Of a DNA stretch of 64,000 nt, positions 27,085-37,055 are shown one piece after another. Positions within the stretch are counted from its first letter, which is position 1. Each line of letters starts with the position of its first letter. Both the position numbers and the translations under genes were made by a program. The notes under the pieces are model-generated. The model made no database searches, had not been told where the DNA came from, and was given only the letters and a program-made list of their open reading frames with translations. This stretch comes from Polynucleobacter sp. MWH-Braz-FAM2G. Lineage in GTDB: Bacteria; Pseudomonadota; Gammaproteobacteria; Burkholderiales; Burkholderiaceae. The stretch spans positions 1,757,424-1,821,423 of the forward strand of contig NZ_CP061300.1 in the NCBI RefSeq assembly GCF_018687635.1. The letters run 5' to 3'.

Positions 27085-28467
27085 TTAGCAAGGCATTGGT
27101 GCGTTTTTACGGCTGTAGTACCACCAAGTAATCAAAGTACATGTGACGTAAAAAATAATGAATGAATACAAGGCGGCTTCAGGACCACCTGTAGCTGCAA
27201 TAGATGTTCCATAGCTTTTAGGAATAAAGAATCCACCATAAGCGCCAATCGCAGAGCTAAATCCCAATACAGCCGCAGCCTCTTTATTGGCATCACGAAT
27301 TGCCTGCTCTTTATCAGCTGGATTGTTTCCGGCGGCACGTTGACGCTCTGTCAGGAAAATGACTGGAATCATGCGGAATGTCGAGCCATTACCAATACCT
27401 GATGTAGCAAATAGCAACATGAAAGCGAAGAGAAATCCATAGAAATTACCGCCAGCACCTTGTGAAGGTAAAAAATTCAAGACGGCAAATACACCAGCAC
27501 CCATTGCAATAAAGTTCCAGAATGTCACGCGAGCGCCGCCTAATTTATCCGCCAGCCAGCCGCCGAATGGACGCGCTAAAGCACCCACCAAAGGACCAAG
27601 CCAGGCATAACTCAAGGCATTGACGCCGGGAAATTGGCTTTTAATTAACAATGGAAATCCAGCGGAGTATCCGATGAATGAACCGAAGGTGCCCAAATAC
27701 AACCAGCACATTAGCCAGTTATGTTTGCGCTTAAAGATCACAGCCTGATCAGCAAACGAAGCTTTTGCTTCAGCCAAATCATTCATACCAAACCATGCTG
27801 CGATTGCTGCTGCTGCAATAAATGGCACCCAAATAAAACCAGCGTTTTGCAACCACATTGGTACTTGCTGCCCTGCCTTGGTAACCGTCTGTGACTCACC
27901 ACCCAATGCACCAAAAACTCCTGCAGTAATGACCAATGGTACGACTAACTGAACGATCGAAACACCCAAATTACCCAATCCAGCATTCAGACCTAAAGCT
28001 GTTCCCTTCTGAGCTTTAGGATAGAAAAAACTAATATTCGCCATTGAAGATGCGAAATTACCACCGCCTAAACCACACAACAAGGCCAAAGCAATAAAGA
28101 ATTCATAAGGAGTTGCTGGGTTTTGAACTGCAAACCCAATACCTATTGCTGGAATCAAAAGTGATGCCGTAGAAATGGCAGTCCATCGTCTTCCACCAAA
28201 AATAGGAACAGCAAAAGAATAAAAAATGCGTAATGTAGCGCCGCATAGCGCAGGCAATGATGCCAACCAGAAAAGTTGATTAGTTGAAAACTTAAATCCA
28301 ACATTTGGCAGATTCACTACCACTACTGACCAGACCATCCAAACCGCAAACGCCAAGGTTAATGCAGGGATCGAAATAATCAGATTGCGTTTTGCAATTG
28401 ATTTTCCAGTAGATTGCCAGAATTCTTTATTCTCTGGTTCCCAACGGGTAATTACTGTGGAGGACAT
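27085..28467 (-). CDS. narK2: MFS nitrate/nitrite transporter, NarK2-like
   Basis: This 460-residue 12-helix major facilitator protein has the nitrate signature in 'GLGGGNFASSMANISFFYPK' near residues 128-147 and a second Gly-rich repeat 'AIGAYGGFFIPKSYG' near 405. It is longer than its neighbour because of a loop insert near 175-200. The order narK1-narK2-narGHJI is the same as in Pseudomonas, where NarK2 is the main nitrate/nitrite antiporter for respiration. It ends 19 bp before narG. Confidence 0.9.
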   Translation of the reverse strand: MSSTVITRWEPENKEFWQSTGKSIAKRNLIISIPALTLAFAVWMVWSVVVVNLPNVGFKFSTNQLFWLASLPALCGATLRIFYSFAVPIFGGRRWTAISTASLLIPAIGIGFAVQNPATPYEFFIALALLCGLGGGNFASSMANISFFYPKAQKGTALGLNAGLGNLGVSIVQLVVPLVITAGVFGALGGESQTVTKAGQQVPMWLQNAGFIWVPFIAAAAIAAWFGMNDLAEAKASFADQAVIFKRKHNWLMCWLYLGTFGSFIGYSAGFPLLIKSQFPGVNALSYAWLGPLVGALARPFGGWLADKLGGARVTFWNFIAMGAGVFAVLNFLPSQGAGGNFYGFLFAFMLLFATSGIGNGSTFRMIPVIFLTERQRAAGNNPADKEQAIRDANKEAAAVLGFSSAIGAYGGFFIPKSYGTSIAATGGPEAALYSFIIFYVTCTLITWWYYSRKNAPMPC

Positions 28468-28487
28468 TTTGTGCCTTTCTATAATGA

Positions 28488-29750
28488 TTAATGGGTGGGA
28501 TTAAGTGATTTCTCACCCATTACTTCAGTCTTACGAACTTCAGTTAAATACATCCAAATCAATGAAACCCAGACCACTCCATACATCAACATGAATGCGC
28601 TAGAGCGTATGCCGGTAATATCTAAAATTGCTCCAAACATGATTGGCAAAATGAATCCACCCAATCCACCCGCTAGACCCACAATTCCAGAAATAGTTCC
28701 AATATTGTTTGGATAGTCATCGCCGATATATTTGAAAACGCTAGCTTTACCAAACGCCCAAGCAACGCCCAATATCGCCATCAATGTTGTGAAGGCGTAG
28801 ATGTTTAAGCCAATGTGATAGGTCTGTGGACCATTGATGGTTTGAATCGTGAAATCAGTTTGTGGATAAGACAAAAGGAAAAGGCAAACCCAACTAACCC
28901 ACATTACCCACCAGGTAACTTGATGAGCACCATACTTATCCGAAAGCCAGCCGCCAATCGCCCTTAAGACTCCACCAGGAAGCGAAAAGCAAGCGGCCAA
29001 TAGCGCTGCAGTACGAATTTCTAGACCAAACTCACCAACGTAGTACTGCACCATCCAAAGACTTAAACCAACATAGCCACCAAAAACAATGCTGTAATAC
29101 TGGCAATAGCGAAGCACCTTTGGATCTTTAAGCGCCTTTAATTGATCTTTAAAAGAAATATTGCTTGATACTAAATGTGAGGGATCGCTGGCGCTAAACA
29201 TCCAAAACAGGATTGCCATACCGAGCATCACAGCAGCGTAAACCTGGGGAACCATCGTCCACCCAAAAGCCACCACTAGGGCTGGCGCAACAAACTTATT
29301 TACTGCAGCACCAGAATTACCAGCACCATACACACCCATTGCAAAGCCTTGGCGATTTTTTGGAAACCATCTAGCAACATAGGGTGTTCCAACCGAAAAC
29401 GATCCTCCGGCCAAACCAACAAATAGCCCAATAGTCAAAAAGTGCCAATATTCTGTTGCATACGCCATCATCCAAATAGGGATGACAGTTGATAGCATCA
29501 AAATAAACATCACAATGCGACCGCCGTAACGATCAGTCCAGATTCCCAAAGGCACACGCACTAATGAGCCGGTCAGAATCGGTGTGGCCGTCAATAACCC
29601 GAATTGGGTTGCATTTAGATTGAGTGCTTTTTTGATTGGGATGCCAATAACACCAAACATCATCCACACCATAAAACATACGGTGAACGCTAAGGTGCTC
29701 ACAATCAGGACTGAATAAGCTTTATTGCTGGTTTTGGTAGTCGTACTCAT
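28488..29750 (-). CDS. narK1: MFS nitrate transporter, NarK1-like
   Basis: This 420-residue 12-helix protein carries 'VGLAGGSFSVGTPYVARWFP' near residue 112 and 'VGLAGGLGGFILPIMFGAIL' near 365, the paired nitrate signature motifs of the NarK/NasA branch. By type it would be the proton-coupled nitrate importer that starts respiration. First gene of the narK1K2GHJI transcript, 20 bp before narK2. In some bacteria the two proteins are fused; here they are separate. The 126-bp gap to narL holds its promoter. Confidence 0.9.
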   Translation of the reverse strand: MSTTTKTSNKAYSVLIVSTLAFTVCFMVWMMFGVIGIPIKKALNLNATQFGLLTATPILTGSLVRVPLGIWTDRYGGRIVMFILMLSTVIPIWMMAYATEYWHFLTIGLFVGLAGGSFSVGTPYVARWFPKNRQGFAMGVYGAGNSGAAVNKFVAPALVVAFGWTMVPQVYAAVMLGMAILFWMFSASDPSHLVSSNISFKDQLKALKDPKVLRYCQYYSIVFGGYVGLSLWMVQYYVGEFGLEIRTAALLAACFSLPGGVLRAIGGWLSDKYGAHQVTWWVMWVSWVCLFLLSYPQTDFTIQTINGPQTYHIGLNIYAFTTLMAILGVAWAFGKASVFKYIGDDYPNNIGTISGIVGLAGGLGGFILPIMFGAILDITGIRSSAFMLMYGVVWVSLIWMYLTEVRKTEVMGEKSLNPTH

Positions 29751-29813
29751 GAATATCCCCTAATCTCATGAGTGATTATCAAAACTAGAAGATGCTGAGC
29801 ATATCCCCCAAAA

Positions 29814-29834
29814 GACTACTTTTAAAAAGCAGTC
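29814..29834. promoter_or_regulatory. Possible NarL-type operator upstream of narK1
   Basis: GACTACTTTT and AAAAGCAGTC form a 10-bp inverted repeat with one mismatch around a central A. Within it, TACTTTT, AA, AAAGCAG has the 7-2-7 layout of NarL heptamer pairs, though it departs from the TACYYMT consensus. Centre is about 75 bp before the narK1 start. A second repeat, GAACTAT (29835-29841) with ATAGTTC (29856-29862), lies beside it. No good FNR box was seen in this gap. Confidence 0.35.
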
Positions 29835-29876
29835 GAACTATGTCCATAAATGAAGATAGTTCTAAAGGACTACTAC

Positions 29877-30536
29877 TTAAGAAGTAATGCCCTCAGCACT
29901 TGCAAAAACAGCCACTTGGACGCGCGATGAAAGATTGAGCTTTCTAAGCACGTGCTGAACATGAATTTTTACAGTTGTTTCTGCAATACCTAACTCTCTA
30001 GCAATTTCTTTATTACTTGACCCAGTGGCGATGAGTTTCACGGTTTCAAGCTCTCGCGGAGAAAGGCTGGTCAATAACGAGGGGCTAGTCGCACGCTCAT
30101 CAGACTTCTTATTCGTCTTGAAGGCACTTACAAGCTTATGTGTCATCTCTTTGCTGATGACAGATTCGCCCGCGAAGGCTCTTCGAATGCCTAGCAATAA
30201 ATCATCCTTTTCACTAGTTTTGAGCAAATACCCCTGCGCCCCATTCTGTAGCGCTTGAATTAAATCCCCTTCATCCTCACTAACAGTGAGCATCATCACC
30301 GTTGACTCAGGGGATGCATGGAAAATATCTGGCAAAGACTGAATACCGCTAGCGCCTGGCAAATGGTTGTCCAGCAAAATGACGTCGGGCTTTAACGTTT
30401 TACAAAGTCGAATGGCCTCAATGGCATCCCCAGCCTCTCCAATCACCTCTAAATCTTGCGCTTGCGACAGTAAAGCAATTAAGCCGCGCCTAAACAAGGT
30501 GTGGTCATCAACGACCAGTATATGAATCTTTTCCAC
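29877..30536 (-). CDS. narL: Nitrate/nitrite response regulator NarL
   Basis: This 219-residue regulator has a receiver domain with 'VVDDHTLFRRGL' at the start, phosphoacceptor D56 in 'DVILLDNHLPG', and the conserved Lys in 'GYLLKTSEKDD' near 106. A LuxR/GerE helix-turn-helix follows ('LSPRELETVKLIATGSSNKE' near 155). It starts with GTG at 30536, with GAGGG eight bases upstream. It follows narX by 33 bp, so sensor and regulator are co-transcribed, and precedes narK1 in the same direction. Confidence 0.93.
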   Translation of the reverse strand: MEKIHILVVDDHTLFRRGLIALLSQAQDLEVIGEAGDAIEAIRLCKTLKPDVILLDNHLPGASGIQSLPDIFHASPESTVMMLTVSEDEGDLIQALQNGAQGYLLKTSEKDDLLLGIRRAFAGESVISKEMTHKLVSAFKTNKKSDERATSPSLLTSLSPRELETVKLIATGSSNKEIARELGIAETTVKIHVQHVLRKLNLSSRVQVAVFASAEGITS

Positions 30537-30569
30537 TCTTACACCCTCACACCTTTCTACTTAGGCAAC

Positions 30570-32420
30570 TTATGCTGGCAATATTAGCAGTACTTTGGTG
30601 CCCGCTGGAGTATTTGCCTCGACTTGTAAATCAGCGCCAATCTTCATTGCCCGCTCTTTCATGATGCTCATACCCACATGCGTGCTATCAATCGAAATTT
30701 CATCCAGCAAAAAGCCAATGCCGTCATCTATAACTTGAAATACCCATTGTGGTGACTGATTCACAATCACCTTCACATTTTTGGCCTTGGAATGCTTGCG
30801 AATATTTGATAAAGCTTCTTGGATCACATGCATTACTTGTATTTGAACATCTGGCGCTAAAGGTAAGCCTTGCCCATGTATCTCTAGTTCGCTATGAATA
30901 TCTGATTGGTGTTCAAATTTTTGCAAGGTGGTTCGAATTGCCGTTTCAATATCTTCAGTATTAGTGCGCGTCCTAAAATGCAACAACAACTCCCGAACAT
31001 CGCTATAGCTTTCGCGCAAACCTTCATCTAGCTCGCCAAGAATTTTCTTCGCTTTAGTGGTGGCCGGCTCAACCAATTCATCCTTTAACATTCCAACTTG
31101 CATCTTAAGAAATGCCAGCGATTGAGCAATCGAGTCATGCAATTCTCTTGCCAAAAGACTTCGCTCTTCAGATATAGCCGCCTCTTTTTCCATCGCTTTA
31201 ATACGCACAGCCTCCATAGCTCCCGCTAGATGATGGGCAAGCGTTTCAAATAGCGACTTTTGATCTTGATCTAAATCAGCCTCGTCAGAATAAAAAATAT
31301 CAATTTCACCTAGCAAGTCTTGCTGAAAAAGAATCGGAACAGTAATGAGCGTCTTATAACCAGCTCGTACACAATGACGCTCTGCTTCCGTTTTAGGATT
31401 AAAGGTAACAACCTGAACTTCACTGAGTCCAGTAGATTGACCACAATAACAATCACCCGAAACTACGCACTGCTCCTCATGTGTAATAGCTTTTGGAAGA
31501 TTTGCACCGGATAATAAAAAATAGCGACGATTTGCCTCATCTGTCCAACGGATCGCAATTGCAGAAGCCTTGCTAAGACTCATGATGCGCTCTGAAAATC
31601 CCTTGGCCAATCTTTCCAAGTTATCTTCACGCGATACAAATGAACTTAAATCATACAAGGCCTGTAAACGATTTTGGCGTTCCTGCAAGTGCAATGTCTT
31701 CTCTTTCACTTTAGCCTCAAGACCACCATACAAATCACTTATGGTGGCAGTCATGGAATTAAATCCGGCAGCTAAATCACCAAATTCATCCTGGGCATCA
31801 ATTTTTACTCGAGTATTAAGCTTGCCAGATTTCACGCTCTCAAAACCAATTCGCAATTTTTCAACTGGATCCAAAATTACTGAGTAGCCTACATACATAA
31901 TTAAGAGCGTAGCAACCAACGAGGTAGCTAACATCGCAAACTGAAATAAATGAAGCAAATTAGTCCAATAGTCCACCTCACCCTCAATTGAACCAACAAA
32001 CCGATCAATGCTTGAGACAAAATTATCAACCTGCGCAACAGAAACGCCTTCTGATTTTTTAGCACTTAAATCCGACTTAATTGCATTCCATTGACTAGAA
32101 ATACTGGCAAAATAATTTCGGTTGACTTTATTCCACGGCACAAAAAGCGGTCTAGATGGGTCACCATATTTCAGTGCAATGATGCTATCGTCAAACTTAT
32201 GAATTAGCTTGGAGGCGGCTTCTTTATTACCTTCGCTAACCAAAAGAGCCAATTGATATGTTTGCATGCGCATACGACCTGCTTCATTAATTGCTGCAGC
32301 ACCACCCTCCAACTTCCAGGTCACCCATAAAGTAAAACTGATCGATATCATGGCCAGCACCAGCAGCGCAGCGCCAATAAACGTTAACTTCTTTTTTAGG
32401 GTAAATTCTCTATTCATCAT
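30570..32420 (-). CDS. narX: Nitrate/nitrite sensor histidine kinase NarX
   Basis: This 616-residue membrane kinase has one helix near 12-34, a periplasmic sensor domain opening with the nitrate-binding P-box 'AAAINEAGRMRMQTYQLALL' (about 38-57), a second helix near 165-185, a HAMP domain, a GAF-like central module with a Cys cluster ('CVVSGDCYCGQ', about 326-336), the HisKA_3 box with H428 in 'ARELHDSIAQSL', and a C-terminal ATPase domain ('DDGIGF'). It senses nitrate/nitrite and phosphorylates NarL. Only 27 bp separate it from the divergent tehA-like gene. Confidence 0.93.
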   Translation of the reverse strand: MMNREFTLKKKLTFIGAALLVLAMISISFTLWVTWKLEGGAAAINEAGRMRMQTYQLALLVSEGNKEAASKLIHKFDDSIIALKYGDPSRPLFVPWNKVNRNYFASISSQWNAIKSDLSAKKSEGVSVAQVDNFVSSIDRFVGSIEGEVDYWTNLLHLFQFAMLATSLVATLLIMYVGYSVILDPVEKLRIGFESVKSGKLNTRVKIDAQDEFGDLAAGFNSMTATISDLYGGLEAKVKEKTLHLQERQNRLQALYDLSSFVSREDNLERLAKGFSERIMSLSKASAIAIRWTDEANRRYFLLSGANLPKAITHEEQCVVSGDCYCGQSTGLSEVQVVTFNPKTEAERHCVRAGYKTLITVPILFQQDLLGEIDIFYSDEADLDQDQKSLFETLAHHLAGAMEAVRIKAMEKEAAISEERSLLARELHDSIAQSLAFLKMQVGMLKDELVEPATTKAKKILGELDEGLRESYSDVRELLLHFRTRTNTEDIETAIRTTLQKFEHQSDIHSELEIHGQGLPLAPDVQIQVMHVIQEALSNIRKHSKAKNVKVIVNQSPQWVFQVIDDGIGFLLDEISIDSTHVGMSIMKERAMKIGADLQVEANTPAGTKVLLILPA

Positions 32421-32447
32421 TTAGTAAAACTATACCTAAAAGCAACT

Positions 32448-33396
32448 ATGCAAAGAGACAAAGAACCCAACTGGCTTCACCGCCTCCACCCTGGACTATT
32501 TGGCATGTCCTTAGGGCTACTTAGCCTTTCATTTACCTGGAGCAAATACTCCCACGTCACCTCAATTTCAACCTTTTGGATTGAGCGCTTTTTTCTTGGT
32601 CTTGGTCTCTTCATTCTATGCTTCTTAGCGACCCTCTGGATTATTAAAGCAATTTTTTACCCAAAAGCAATTAAAGAGAAGTTTTTAAATCCGGTTTTAG
32701 GCCCAATGATGGCCTACTTTCCAATTAGCACAATGCTTGCCATTGCTTTACTCTTCCCTAGATTTCCAGAGTACACAACTTTTGCATACACCTTAACTGC
32801 GTTTGCATTAATCATTCAAGTGACAATCGCATGGCGAGTAGTTAATTTACTATCTATGGGCCATATGCCCAGCGATCAAGTTACGCCAGCCCTATATCTA
32901 CCAATTGTTCCGGGCGGTTTAGTTGGTGGCGCAGCTTTAACTGCAATAGGGTTGCCTGGCTTTGGCTATCTTGTTTGGGGGATGGGCCTTATTAGAAATG
33001 CGAATCTTGCATCGCCTATTTGCTGGACCATTACCGCCCCAATACCGATCAACCATTGGCATTGAAATGGGCCCCGCCGCAGTCAGCACAATTACCGCAG
33101 TAAGCATCTGGCCCAACATTCCTGTGGATGCCGTATTGGTTGGGCTTGGCATTGCCTCTGGACCTATATTTGCGGTATTAACTAGATGGAAATCGTGGAC
33201 AGCAGTTCCATTTTCATTTGGATTTTGGTCTTTCGCCTTCCCTGCAGCCGCAACCACATCATGCATTATTGAGGCTGTAATTCGTGGCGGATGGCCCAAT
33301 GCCGCGGCGACAATCGCAATTACGATAACTACAACTCTCGTTTTTTATTTGCTACTAAGAACCTTAGTGCTGCTTATTAAAAGACAGCTCTATTAA
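32448..33396 (+). pseudogene. TehA/SLAC1-type (TDT family) transporter, split by a +1 frameshift
   Basis: Two overlapping plus-strand frames join into one TehA-like protein of about 315 residues with ten membrane helices. The first (from 32448) covers the first ~180 residues up to 'LPGFGYLVWG'; the second continues 'WALLEMRILHRLFAGPLPPQ' and the family's 'IEMGPAAVS'. The switch falls in a run of five G's at 32977-32981; removing one G restores a single frame. TehA relatives export dicarboxylates or tellurite, and plant SLAC1 passes nitrate and chloride. It could be a pseudogene, a sequencing error, or a phase-variable gene. Confidence 0.75.
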
Positions 33397-33405
33397 AAGA
33401 AGTGG

Positions 33406-35823
33406 TCATCCACATGACCCCACGTACCCACAACTAGTACAGTAATCACAGCCATCTTTCTTGATCATGGCATGAGCCCCACAATCTGGGCATTTTTTGC
33501 CAGCCATAACACTTCCTACTGTGCTTTTCTGTGGATCGATTTCACCAATCGCAAAATCTTCAGCCGACTTGAACTCGGCAATTCCTCTTTTAGCCAAAAT
33601 ATTTTCGATCGCAAAAGCAACAGCAGCTACTTCGGAGTCATGCCACATTGGTGCTAACGCACCATCTTGCTTTTTCTTAGTACCTAAGCGCACAGGTCCT
33701 CTATCCCAAGCTACTTTTTTCATATCGCTTAGCGCTCTGGCTAAAAATCCCCCACGAGCCGCCAAGGAAAGCATCCGCATACTAGAAGTAATCCACTGTT
33801 GCGATTCACCGCTTTGACCTACAGGCATAAAAAATTCAATAGCCCGCTCAACGCTCGCTTTTTTACCGTCCACTAAACCTTCAACAGCCAAGAACGAAAT
33901 AACAAGATAAAGCGTCTTTTTACCCTCTTGTGTCCAATAGGTAATTTTTTCAGCAACCGCTGGCAACTCCCCGTCTGGGCGTCGATCGATTACTTTTCGA
34001 GATGGGTTGCTACGCAATTCATCCACATCCATGGCTGGCAAATCATTTTCCGTAGAAGATGGAGTCACCTGCAAAACGGAACCCAAAATATTATTGGGTC
34101 TATAGGTAGCCAATCCCTTTAGATGGGATTTCCAAGCGGTGATGTACAGATCTTTAAATTTTTCATAAGGATAATCTGCGGGGACATTCACTGTTTTGGA
34201 GATTGCAGTATCAATATATGGCTGGACAGCTTCCATCATTAATATATGATCTTCGGCAGACATTTCCAGTGCAGTAACAAAATAATCTGGAAGATTATTC
34301 ACATCCCCACCTAAATCACGGTACACCCGCCAAGCATGATCCTCTACCGCGTACTCTTTAGTAGTGCCATCGGCCTCTCTCTTTTTGCGGGTATAGGTCC
34401 ACGAAAACGGTGGCTCAATGCCATTGGATGCGTTATCAGCAAATGCCAAGCTAACTGTTCCTGTGGGGGCTATAGAAAGTAAGTGGCTATTACGAATTCC
34501 ATGCTTTCGAATATCTGCCTTTAAAACATCGTTCAAGCGACTCGCAAAATTGCTACCGGAAAGGTATTGATCAACGTCCAAATCAGGAAATGGACCTTTT
34601 TCTTTTGCTAATTCAACTGAAGCGCTATAGGCAATATCACGAAGCTTCTCAGCGATCTCCGCTGCTTTAATACGTGCTGCTGCGCTATTGTAGGAAAGCT
34701 TTAACATGATTAAAGCATCGCCAAGCCCAGTAAAACCAACACCAATACGCCTTTTTGCGCGAGCCTCTAATCCTTGCTCACCTAGTGGCCAATACGTAGC
34801 ATCTAACACGTTATCTAACATGCGTACTTGTACTTTGACAACTTGAGCAAATCGCTCAAAGTCAAAATAAGGCTCGCCATCAAAACCAAAGGGATGGACA
34901 ACAAACTTTGGCAGAATGATTGGCCCGAGATCGCAGCAACCGTAGGGAGGTAATGGTTGTTCGCCACAGGGGTTAGTAGCATCAATCCGCTCACAATAGT
35001 ACAAGTTGTTATCGCGATTGATATTATCTAAAAATAGAATGCCAGGCTCTGCAAAGTCATAAGCAGATTGCATTACCGCATCCCAAATCTCTCTTGCTCT
35101 TACCTTTCTGTATACCCAGAACCGATCTGTTCTTTGATATGCTCCCGCAGCTATTAGCGCCTCACATGGCTTAGCTTTATGACAAAGCTCGAGCTCTCCA
35201 TCAGAGCCAACTAATTTCATAAACTCATCAGAAACTCCAACAGAGACATTAAAGTTATTCCAGCGTCCAGGCGTTCTCTTGGCGGTAATAAATTCCAATA
35301 CATCGGGATGATCAATGCGCAATACACCCATCTGCGCGCCTCTGCGTGCGCCAGCACTCTCTACGGTTGAGCAAGACTGATCAAAGACATTGATATAACT
35401 GCATGGCCCAGAGGCGATCGAAGCCGTTCCCTTTACCTCAGCGCCTTTAGGACGAATTCTGGAAAAGTCATAGCCAACACCCCCGCCACGACGCATCGTT
35501 TCTGCAGCCTGCTTTAAAGCTTCATAAATTCCTGGATACCCATCTTCATCGGAATCCTGAATGCAATCCCCAACCGGCTGCACAAAGCAATTAATCAAGG
35601 TTGCTTTAATGCTTGTCCCGGCTGAACTCATAATGCGCCCAGCTCCAATCGCGCCAGCATAAAAATTATCTAAAAATTGCTTTTCTACTGCATCTTGAAT
35701 TTCGGGATCTTCAACTTCTGCCAGGCTTTTTGCGACTCTCTTAAAAATCGTATCTGCGTCAGTCTCTCCGCTTTTTAAATATTTTTCTGCTAATACATCA
35801 ACGCTAATTGGCTGCATAACCAT
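33406..35823 (-). CDS. nrdJ: Adenosylcobalamin-dependent (class II) ribonucleotide reductase
   Basis: This protein of about 805 residues is NrdJ. The active site shows 'ATNPCGEQPLPPYGCCDLG' (NPCGE and catalytic Cys), the glycyl-free barrel, and a C-terminal metal-type ribbon 'CPDCGAHAMIKKDGCDYCTS' ending GYVGSCG that carries the redox cysteines. It makes deoxyribonucleotides with B12 and needs no oxygen. Starts are ambiguous: ATG at 35823 and 35817 are both possible, and both overlap the end of the flavoprotein gene. It may support DNA synthesis during anaerobic nitrate respiration. It is convergent with the tehA-like gene. Confidence 0.92.
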   Translation of the reverse strand: MVMQPISVDVLAEKYLKSGETDADTIFKRVAKSLAEVEDPEIQDAVEKQFLDNFYAGAIGAGRIMSSAGTSIKATLINCFVQPVGDCIQDSDEDGYPGIYEALKQAAETMRRGGGVGYDFSRIRPKGAEVKGTASIASGPCSYINVFDQSCSTVESAGARRGAQMGVLRIDHPDVLEFITAKRTPGRWNNFNVSVGVSDEFMKLVGSDGELELCHKAKPCEALIAAGAYQRTDRFWVYRKVRAREIWDAVMQSAYDFAEPGILFLDNINRDNNLYYCERIDATNPCGEQPLPPYGCCDLGPIILPKFVVHPFGFDGEPYFDFERFAQVVKVQVRMLDNVLDATYWPLGEQGLEARAKRRIGVGFTGLGDALIMLKLSYNSAAARIKAAEIAEKLRDIAYSASVELAKEKGPFPDLDVDQYLSGSNFASRLNDVLKADIRKHGIRNSHLLSIAPTGTVSLAFADNASNGIEPPFSWTYTRKKREADGTTKEYAVEDHAWRVYRDLGGDVNNLPDYFVTALEMSAEDHILMMEAVQPYIDTAISKTVNVPADYPYEKFKDLYITAWKSHLKGLATYRPNNILGSVLQVTPSSTENDLPAMDVDELRSNPSRKVIDRRPDGELPAVAEKITYWTQEGKKTLYLVISFLAVEGLVDGKKASVERAIEFFMPVGQSGESQQWITSSMRMLSLAARGGFLARALSDMKKVAWDRGPVRLGTKKKQDGALAPMWHDSEVAAVAFAIENILAKRGIAEFKSAEDFAIGEIDPQKSTVGSVMAGKKCPDCGAHAMIKKDGCDYCTSCGYVGSCG

Positions 35824-37024
35824 ATTCGATTGGCTCCACATCAGATAAAAGTCTTGTAATTAAATCGATTACTGGGCGAATTTGAGTGCCAAATGGCAAT
35901 GCACCTGCGCCTCTAAAAAAAAGTCCTTTTTGAACGCTACCCACCAATGCGCTTCCTAGAACTTTGTCAATGCAAAATTGACCCCACGAACTATTCCCAT
36001 CCCTTAAACCACAGTCATGCAGGCAATCAAATACCATTGTGCAGCGTGGTTTTTTACGGGCCGTTTCTTGGAGAACACTCTCTACTTTGAGATATTTGCC
36101 AAGCCATGGAGTCTTCACTGCTCGGGCTGGTAGGCCTGCGACACTTAAGAACTCTACGATGTCTTCTTTTTTCGCGTTAGCCAAGACATGCTTAAATGCA
36201 TCGTCAGCGTCACCTTCAGTAGTAACGGCAAAGGCGGTACCCAACTGCACTGCTGATGCACCCAAAGCCTGAAGCCTCTTAATATCCTCAAGACTTGAAA
36301 TGCCTCCAGCAGCGATTAAAGGAATCTTTCCTACAATTCCAGCTTCTTCAAAAAATTTGAGTATCTCTGGGATAACATTTTCAAAATCAAATTTAGTGTT
36401 ATGAATATCTGTAACACTTGATGCTCCAACATGCCCGCCAGCTAAACGGGGATTTTCAATCACAATGGCATCTGGCAAGCGACCTTTTTTCATCCACTTC
36501 TTGACTAATAATTGAACACCTCTAGCTTCAGAAAGAATGGGGATTAAAAGTGCATCTGGATAATCCGCTGCTAAATCCGGTAAATCCAGCGGCAATCCAG
36601 CGCCAACCACAATGATGTCAGCGCCGTTTTCTAAAGAACATCTTACATATTGAGCATATTCGTTGACGGCTTTCATCACATTGACGGCGATAAGACCGAA
36701 TCCACCAGCATCTTTCTTGGCCTGAAGAATCTCACGCCTCAAAGCCTCTATATTTGCCGCATTGATTGCCTCTCGACTTTCAGAACACGGCTTGAGATGC
36801 TGGGTTTGCTCCATTAAATCAGGATGTAGACGCCTCAAATCAATCGACGAAATCGTTCCTACACCACCGGCTTTCGCCACAGCACCAGCTAAACGATGAG
36901 CCGATACTCCAACGCCCATACCACCTTGCACTATAGGCAATATGTTTTTCCCTTTTATCACCAAGGGAGACACGCCACTCTTAGAAAGCAACTCCATAAC
37001 GTCAGTCGGAATTAATGTTGTCAT
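35804..37024 (-). CDS. Nitronate monooxygenase-like FMN protein (2-nitropropane dioxygenase family)
   Basis: This 406-residue TIM-barrel flavoprotein has the family's 'LPIVQGGMGVGVSAHRLAGAV' near residues 29-50, 'GVGTISSIDLR', and the phosphate-binding 'IPLIAAGGISSLEDIKRLQALG' followed by 'AVQLGTAFAVT' near 245-275. It is longer than classic nitronate monooxygenase and contains several C-terminal cysteines ('TMVFDCLHDCGLRDG'). True nitronate oxidation is not assured; relatives include FabK-type enoyl reductases. The end overlaps nrdJ by about 20 bp, so the two are translationally coupled. Confidence 0.8.
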   Translation of the reverse strand: MTTLIPTDVMELLSKSGVSPLVIKGKNILPIVQGGMGVGVSAHRLAGAVAKAGGVGTISSIDLRRLHPDLMEQTQHLKPCSESREAINAANIEALRREILQAKKDAGGFGLIAVNVMKAVNEYAQYVRCSLENGADIIVVGAGLPLDLPDLAADYPDALLIPILSEARGVQLLVKKWMKKGRLPDAIVIENPRLAGGHVGASSVTDIHNTKFDFENVIPEILKFFEEAGIVGKIPLIAAGGISSLEDIKRLQALGASAVQLGTAFAVTTEGDADDAFKHVLANAKKEDIVEFLSVAGLPARAVKTPWLGKYLKVESVLQETARKKPRCTMVFDCLHDCGLRDGNSSWGQFCIDKVLGSALVGSVQKGLFFRGAGALPFGTQIRPVIDLITRLLSDVEPIEYGYAAN

Positions 37025-37055
37025 TGAATTACCTAAGTAGTGTTGTGGCTATTGC

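Noticed and set aside
32937..33299. Minus-strand frame opposite the tehA-like gene
   Set aside because: The plus strand shows TehA homology across both frames; the minus frame has low-complexity content and no ribosome site.
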